Source: Balneola sp. MJW-20
GTDB lineage: Bacteria; Bacteroidota; Rhodothermia; Balneolales; Balneolaceae
Reading direction: 5' to 3'
Assembly (NCBI RefSeq): GCF_040811775.1
Contig: NZ_JBFNXW010000001.1
Span: 1,984,001 to 2,048,000, forward strand
Length of the DNA: 64,000 nucleotides
Shown here: positions 59,784 to 64,000 of the stretch, one piece after another
Layout of the letters: every line of letters begins with the position of its first letter
Numbering within the stretch: position 1 is the first letter of the stretch
Translations under genes and position numbers: made by a program
Notes under the pieces: generated by a model
Seen by the model: the letters and a program-made list of their open reading frames with translations, nothing else
The model's database searches: none
Told to the model about the DNA's origin: nothing

Positions 59784-60940
59784 TCTTCGATCTTTTTTGG
59801 ATGTTCTTTTACTTTATTAAAATGCCTTTTTAAGATAACATTCATTTTCTGGACAATCTCCGGAATTTGCTCCTTTTTACTGCCTAGGCCAAAAGACAAA
59901 CGCACAAACTGTTGTGCTTCTTGTGCAGAGCGATTTAAAGCTTTCATAGTCGTGCTGGGTTCTTCACTTCCAATATTACAGGCTGAGCCTGTCGATATTG
60001 CCATTCCCGACTGGTTGCATTCCAGCATAAGATATTGCCCTTCTATACCCGGAAACCTCAATCCCAGAATATTAGGTACTTTTTGATCGTGATCGGATTC
60101 AATGATCATCTCATAAGGCAGCCTTCGTAATTCATCAGACAGTAATTTTGAGAACTCAGATATTCGAGCCTGCTCATTAAGCATATCGGCCTGTATTTCT
60201 TTTGCGGCCGTTACCATAGAGACAATGGATGGTACGTCCGCGGTGCCCTCTTTCAGTTTTCTCTTTCCCGGTGAGACCGGCATCACTGGTTTCCAGTCTG
60301 CTTTATTACTGATATACAGGGCACCAACGCCTTTCGGGCCGTAAAATTTATGCCCGGAAATGGTCAAACCGTGAATATTTAATTTTCCTGTATCCAGAGG
60401 TAATCTTCCAAAGGCTTGCACTGCATCCGTATGAATTAAAACGCCTGCATTATTTAAAATATCAGAGATCTGCTCAATATCCTGAATAACTCCCAGCTCT
60501 GAATTCACATATTGTATTGAGGCCATCACAGTATCTTTGCGGATCTCCCTTTTTAGGTGATCCATATCCAGTCGCCCCTTATCATCTACATTTATCCGGC
60601 TGACTATATATCCCTGCCTTTCAAGATGATCAAATACATTAGCTACCGAGGAATGTTCCATTACAGAGGTAATAATATGATTCCCTTCTTTTGCTGATAA
60701 GAGTGCCATTATACCCAGGTAGTTGGCTTCGGTAGCGGAGGAGGTAAAATGAATTTCTAACGGATCAGCATGGACCAGGTCTGCCAGGGTAGATGCAGAG
60801 GCATTCAGTAATTGTTTCGCATCCGAACCAGGGTCATGCAAACTGTTTGCATTCCCATAATAGGTAGTAGCCACCTGTTCATAGATCTTCTTTGCTTGCG
60901 CGCTCATTGGAGTCGTTGCTGCATAATCCAGATAGATCAT
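59780..60940 (-). CDS. cysteine desulfurase (NifS/IscS family)
   Basis: A PLP enzyme that takes sulfur from cysteine for Fe-S clusters, tRNA thiolation or cofactors. 386 residues. It shows 'MIYLDYAATTPMSAQA' at the start, the PLP lysine in 'ISGHKFYGPKGVG', and the persulfide cysteine in 'STGSACNIGSEEP'. The short Cys-loop fits the NifS/IscS group I type. It diverges from nadC, whose downstream partner nadA needs a 4Fe-4S cluster, a link seen in other genomes as NadR/NifS pairs. Confidence 0.94.
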   Translation of the reverse strand: MIYLDYAATTPMSAQAKKIYEQVATTYYGNANSLHDPGSDAKQLLNASASTLADLVHADPLEIHFTSSATEANYLGIMALLSAKEGNHIITSVMEHSSVANVFDHLERQGYIVSRINVDDKGRLDMDHLKREIRKDTVMASIQYVNSELGVIQDIEQISDILNNAGVLIHTDAVQAFGRLPLDTGKLNIHGLTISGHKFYGPKGVGALYISNKADWKPVMPVSPGKRKLKEGTADVPSIVSMVTAAKEIQADMLNEQARISEFSKLLSDELRRLPYEMIIESDHDQKVPNILGLRFPGIEGQYLMLECNQSGMAISTGSACNIGSEEPSTTMKALNRSAQEAQQFVRLSFGLGSKKEQIPEIVQKMNVILKRHFNKVKEHPKKIEE

Positions 60941-61016
60941 TTATCGCTCTTCTCTTTTAAAACGTGTATCTTAAGAGTCTTTTAAAGATACGCAATTTAA
61001 ACCGGTATTCACCAAA

Positions 61017-61850
61017 ATGAACACCCTTCACTACAAAGAGATCCTTGACCAGGCAATCAGAGAAGACATTGGGGCTCAGGACCTGACAACCGATGCTATA
61101 TTTCCGTCTAATCAGCTGGCAAAAGGTGTATTTACGGCTAAGGCAGACGGAGTTCTTGCAGGTTCTGAAGCTATTGAGATCGGATTTGGTATTTTAAGCC
61201 GGGATGTAAAAGTAACACATCATAAATGGGATGGTCATCCCGTTAATACCGGCGACGCGATAGCAACCGTAGAGGCACCGATCCATTGCCTTTTAACCGG
61301 TGAACGTGTTGTTCTTAATTTATTACAGCATCTAAGTGGAATTGCAACATCTACCAGAGAAGCCATATCAAATTTAAATGATCCCTCTATTACCATTACT
61401 GATACCCGTAAAACGCTGCCAGGTTTACGATATCTTCAAAAATATGCCGTACGTTGCGGTGGCGGAAGAAATCACAGATTCCGATTGGATGATGGGGTCA
61501 TGATCAAAGACAATCACATCAAAGCAGCAGGATCTATAGCTCAGGCAGTTGAATTAGCACGCGCAAATATCGGCCATATGGTTAAGATCGAAGTGGAAAC
61601 GGAGAGCAGAGAGCAGGTGTTGGAAGCCATAGAGAGCAAAGCAGATGTGATCATGCTTGATAATCGCTCCCCCGAAGAGGTAAAAGAGTTTGTTGAATTA
61701 ATTCCGGATAATATAACTGTAGAAGTCTCAGGAGGTATTAATCCTGATTCTATTGCAACATATAAAAATTGCGGGGCCGATGTAATCTCACTGGGATGGC
61801 TCACTCATTCGGTAACTGCCATGGATATAAGTTTTAATCTTGTTAAGTAA
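61017..61850 (+). CDS. nadC: nicotinate-nucleotide pyrophosphorylase (QPRTase)
   Basis: Converts quinolinate and PRPP to nicotinate mononucleotide in de novo NAD synthesis. 277 residues with '[14 protein letters not shown]' at the start, '[20 protein letters not shown]' (Arg/Lys substrate contacts), and '[10 protein letters not shown]' plus '[11 protein letters not shown]'. It is followed by nadA one base after its stop. Confidence 0.96.
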   Translation: MNTLHYKEILDQAIREDIGAQDLTTDAIFPSNQLAKGVFTAKADGVLAGSEAIEIGFGILSRDVKVTHHKWDGHPVNTGDAIATVEAPIHCLLTGERVVLNLLQHLSGIATSTREAISNLNDPSITITDTRKTLPGLRYLQKYAVRCGGGRNHRFRLDDGVMIKDNHIKAAGSIAQAVELARANIGHMVKIEVETESREQVLEAIESKADVIMLDNRSPEEVKEFVELIPDNITVEVSGGINPDSIATYKNCGADVISLGWLTHSVTAMDISFNLVK

Positions 61851-61851
61851 T

Positions 61852-62961
61852 ATGGATGTTTTAGAAATACTTGATATCGAATCATCGGTTTCCCTGCCAG
61901 AGCGATACAATAGACTCAGCATAGCTGAAATGGAAGAACGTGTACGTGAGATCAAGCTTAAGTTTGGCAAAAAACTGTTTATTCCCGGTCATCATTACCA
62001 GAAAGATGAAGTAATCCAGTTCGCTGATGCACGGGGAGACTCACTTAAACTTGCACAGATCTGTGCAACCATGGATGAAGCTGAATTCATTGTATTTTGC
62101 GGTGTGCATTTTATGGCAGAGACTGCTGATATGCTTACCAAAGGGGATCAGAAAGTGATCCTTCCTGACATGAGAGCAGGATGCTCTATGGCAGATATGG
62201 CCGATATTGAACAGACCGTGAAAGGGTGGGAACTCATGCAGGAAACCTGGGGGGATACCATATTACCCCTCACCTATGTGAACTCCACGGCAGCTATCAA
62301 AGGATTCGTCGGGAAATACGGTGGTGCTACCGTAACCTCTTCTAATGCAAAACAAATGCTTGAGTGGGCCTTTACACAGAAATCACGCATTCTTTTTCTC
62401 CCTGATCAGCACCTGGGCCGCAATACAGCTTTTGATCTCGGAATTCCACTCGAGCAGATGGCTGTATATGCACCTCTGGAAAATAAATTTGAATTTGAAG
62501 GCGATCTTGATGACGTAAAGGTGATCCTTTGGAAAGGACATTGTTCAGTTCATGAGAAGTTCAATATCAAACACGTGGAGAACCTGCGGGAAAGAGATCC
62601 TGATGTAAATATTATCGTTCACCCGGAGTGCACCTATGATGTGGTACAATCTGCAGATTACAAGGGATCAACGAATTATATCATCAAAACCATTGAAGCG
62701 GCGCCTTCAGGAAGCAAATGGGCAATCGGTACTGAGATGAATCTGGTAAATCGCCTAATAGAAGAAAACCCGGATAAAGAGATCGAGTCTCTGAACCCAT
62801 TTATGTGTCCCTGCCTGACCATGAACCGAATTGACCTGCCTCATCTGCTGTGGAGTCTTGAGAAACTGGAAGAAGGAGAAGTTGTAAACCAGATCTCTGT
62901 ACCAGAAGAGGTTACCAAACATGCCGTGCTGGCTTTGAACAGAATGCTGGAAAGAAGTTAA
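61852..62961 (+). CDS. nadA: quinolinate synthase A
   Basis: Condenses iminoaspartate (from NadB) with dihydroxyacetone phosphate to quinolinate, using a 4Fe-4S cluster. 369 residues. It has '[23 protein letters not shown]', and cluster cysteines in '[12 protein letters not shown]', 'HPECTYDV' and 'MCPCLTMN'. I use ATG 61852 (TAATATG, one base after nadC). A TTG four codons earlier lies inside nadC. nadB is not in the window. Confidence 0.96.
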   Translation: MDVLEILDIESSVSLPERYNRLSIAEMEERVREIKLKFGKKLFIPGHHYQKDEVIQFADARGDSLKLAQICATMDEAEFIVFCGVHFMAETADMLTKGDQKVILPDMRAGCSMADMADIEQTVKGWELMQETWGDTILPLTYVNSTAAIKGFVGKYGGATVTSSNAKQMLEWAFTQKSRILFLPDQHLGRNTAFDLGIPLEQMAVYAPLENKFEFEGDLDDVKVILWKGHCSVHEKFNIKHVENLRERDPDVNIIVHPECTYDVVQSADYKGSTNYIIKTIEAAPSGSKWAIGTEMNLVNRLIEENPDKEIESLNPFMCPCLTMNRIDLPHLLWSLEKLEEGEVVNQISVPEEVTKHAVLALNRMLERS

Positions 62962-63010
62962 ATTCTTTAACCTTCCTTTAAACCTGGACCCGACGGTTTT
63001 TTAATCTGTT

Positions 63011-63032
63011 AGATCCTTTCTGATCTTTTTTA
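63011..63032 (+). terminator. weak terminator after nadA
   Basis: A short AGATC/GATCT stem with a 6-base loop followed by T-rich sequence. It lies about 50 bp after the nadA stop. The stem is short, so the call is weak. Confidence 0.35.
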
Positions 63033-63118
63033 AAAGTTTTTTCCTCTGATCTAAACTTTTTGGCTGTTTCTGTGGTTGTAAATGCACAATTCATTCAATA
63101 TTAAACTAATTTTATAAT

Positions 63119-63481
63119 ATGAGCTATTTAGATAAGATCAACGATGTATACAACCATATCGCACAGGGAAATGCAATGGATGCATTCGAAAAATACTATT
63201 CAGATAATGTCGATATGATCCTGGAAGACGGCACTGTAGTATCCGGAAAAGATGCGAACCGTGACCGTGAAAACGAATTCTTTGGTAGCGTTGAAGAATT
63301 TCACGGCATGGAAGTACAGGCAATCAATTCCAACGAGGAAAAAGGTACCACCACTGTTGAAAGCTGGATGGACGTTACTTTTAAAGGCGGAAACCGCGTA
63401 AAGATAGAGCAGGTTGCCACTCAGAAATGGAATGGTGACGAGATCGTAAAAGAAAGATTTTACGGTACACAGCAAGGGTAA
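63119..63481 (+). CDS. NTF2-like/SnoaL-fold protein of unknown ligand
   Basis: A 120-residue protein with the cone-shaped NTF2 fold pattern: 'VYNHIAQGNAMDAFEKYYSDNVDMIL' (helix then strand), 'ESWMDVTFKGGNRVKIEQVAT' and a C-terminal strand. Members are small hydrolases, isomerases or binding proteins. No catalytic residues stand out. It is monocistronic, with a 157-bp leader after nadA and a strong terminator following. Confidence 0.85.
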   Translation: MSYLDKINDVYNHIAQGNAMDAFEKYYSDNVDMILEDGTVVSGKDANRDRENEFFGSVEEFHGMEVQAINSNEEKGTTTVESWMDVTFKGGNRVKIEQVATQKWNGDEIVKERFYGTQQG

Positions 63482-63501
63482 TTACACCTGATGATATTCA
63501 A

Positions 63502-63534
63502 AGTCCTGCAGACCCTGTTTGCAGGACTTTTTTT
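63502..63534 (+). terminator. Rho-independent terminator after the NTF2-like gene
   Basis: Stem AGTCCTGCA / TGCAGGACT with a 9-base loop followed by a run of T. It lies 20 bp after the stop codon. Confidence 0.9.
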
Positions 63535-63587
63535 ATTTCTAAAAAATATCGTACCTATTTACAGACCTGAATTAATCCGGATTCCTT

Positions 63588-64000
63588 ATGATCAAACGTA
63601 ATTCTTTAGTACTGCTGCTTGTTCTATTCATTCAACCTCTCGTTGCTCAGGATTACTTTCCGGGTAAATGGGGAAACTGGGAAAAAAGAAGTCCGGAGCA
63701 ATTGGGTCTGGATCGTGTAAAGATCGATGAAGCTATTCAGTTCGCCCGTGATAATGAAAGCGGTAATCCAAGAAGTATGGAAGAAAATCATTACGGAACC
63801 TTTGGGCGTGAACCCTTTGGATACGGTATAGGGCCGTTTAAAGATCGCGGGGAGCAGACCGGTATCATCATCAAGAACGGATATATCATTGCAGAATGGG
63901 GAGAGCCCCAGCGCGTGGATATGACGCATAGTGTGACTAAAAGCTTTTTGTCATCAACAGCCGGAATTGCTTTTGATATGGGACTCATCCGGGATGTAAA
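63588..64000 (+). CDS. exported class C beta-lactamase-like serine hydrolase, 3' partial
   Basis: The first 137 residues of a secreted serine hydrolase; the gene runs off the window. It has a signal peptide (1 to about 20, 'LVAQ') followed by 'SPEQLGLDRVKIDEAI', the usual start of the beta-lactamase class C/penicillin-binding-like family. The active-site SxxK reads SVTKSFLSS near residue 117. Members are esterases, peptidases or D-aminopeptidases rather than drug-resistance enzymes in most such genomes, and the substrate cannot be told. Confidence 0.88.
   Translation, partial: MIKRNSLVLLLVLFIQPLVAQDYFPGKWGNWEKRSPEQLGLDRVKIDEAIQFARDNESGNPRSMEENHYGTFGREPFGYGIGPFKDRGEQTGIIIKNGYIIAEWGEPQRVDMTHSVTKSFLSSTAGIAFDMGLIRDV

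Noticed and set aside
1..64000. CRISPR array, prophage, insertion sequence or genomic island
   Set aside because: No spaced direct repeats, no transposase, integrase or phage genes, and base composition and gene density stay even throughout.

Overview
The window looks like ordinary chromosome of a Gram-negative, aerobic, heterotrophic bacterium close to Bacteroidota, most likely the Balneolales (Balneolota/Rhodothermota; Gracilimonas- or Balneola-like). The evidence is a type IX secretion (T9SS) C-terminal sorting domain of the 'NFPNPFNPST' type, PorQ and PorX homologues, LptD and MlaDEF-type outer-membrane genes, HU-domain fusions, a full C5 heme pathway that uses the oxygen-dependent HemF, and even mid-40s GC. 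The genus assignment is inference. I see no prophage, insertion sequence, CRISPR array or integrated island. Almost every base is coding, with many 1-30 bp overlaps.

Layout: 1-2.8 kb holds the end of an unrecognised protein, NAD kinase and malate dehydrogenase. 3.1-9.0 kb (minus strand) holds a large S9 peptidase, a NYN/cold-shock fusion, a polysaccharide flippase, aroQ and a HIT protein. 9.1-13.9 kb holds a CxxS thioredoxin, tRNA-Lys, a FtsB/DivIC protein, a ROK kinase lacking its zinc cysteines and LptD. 14.0-20.2 kb (minus) holds ribE-ribD, a PpiD-like chaperone and mlaD-mlaF-mlaE. 20.3-26.3 kb (plus) holds porQ, a K+ channel, aroC, a TPR protein, a triple-LysM/RlpA protein, a CPBP protease and an ECF sigma factor. 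26.2-31.1 kb (minus) holds a histidine kinase, clpX-clpP-tig and tRNA-Leu. cutA and an enoyl-CoA hydratase follow.

32.3-41.7 kb (minus) is a nearly uninterrupted set of heme genes: hemH-hemY, then hemA-hemC-hemD-hemE-hemF-hemB-hemL. It encodes every step from glutamyl-tRNA to protoheme after glutamyl-tRNA synthetase. The same TTCAYAAAGTCTTCACA element lies 51-53 bp upstream of both hemH and hemA, and at hemA it forms two identical 9-mers with an 11-bp period. I propose it as a shared operator or promoter.

41.8-51.6 kb carries housekeeping genes (an SDR-like epimerase, an HtrA-like lipoprotein, NrnA, thiamine pyrophosphokinase, a PnuC/PnuT transporter, tsaE, porX, a ComEA-like HhH protein, an alpha/beta hydrolase, RluA, trhO). 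51.7-55.7 kb holds a secreted HExxH protein with a T9SS tail, fumarylacetoacetase and an unknown partner gene. 55.9-57.5 kb holds the most striking locus: a divergent HU protein overlapping the start of a HU - acidic linker - transmembrane - LysM protein, which looks like a DNA-to-peptidoglycan tether. 57.5-64 kb holds hemW, a gamma-carbonic anhydrase, a DsbA-like thioredoxin, a cysteine desulfurase, nadC-nadA, a SnoaL/NTF2-like protein and the start of a class C beta-lactamase-like hydrolase.

All identifications come from reading motifs. No database search was possible.
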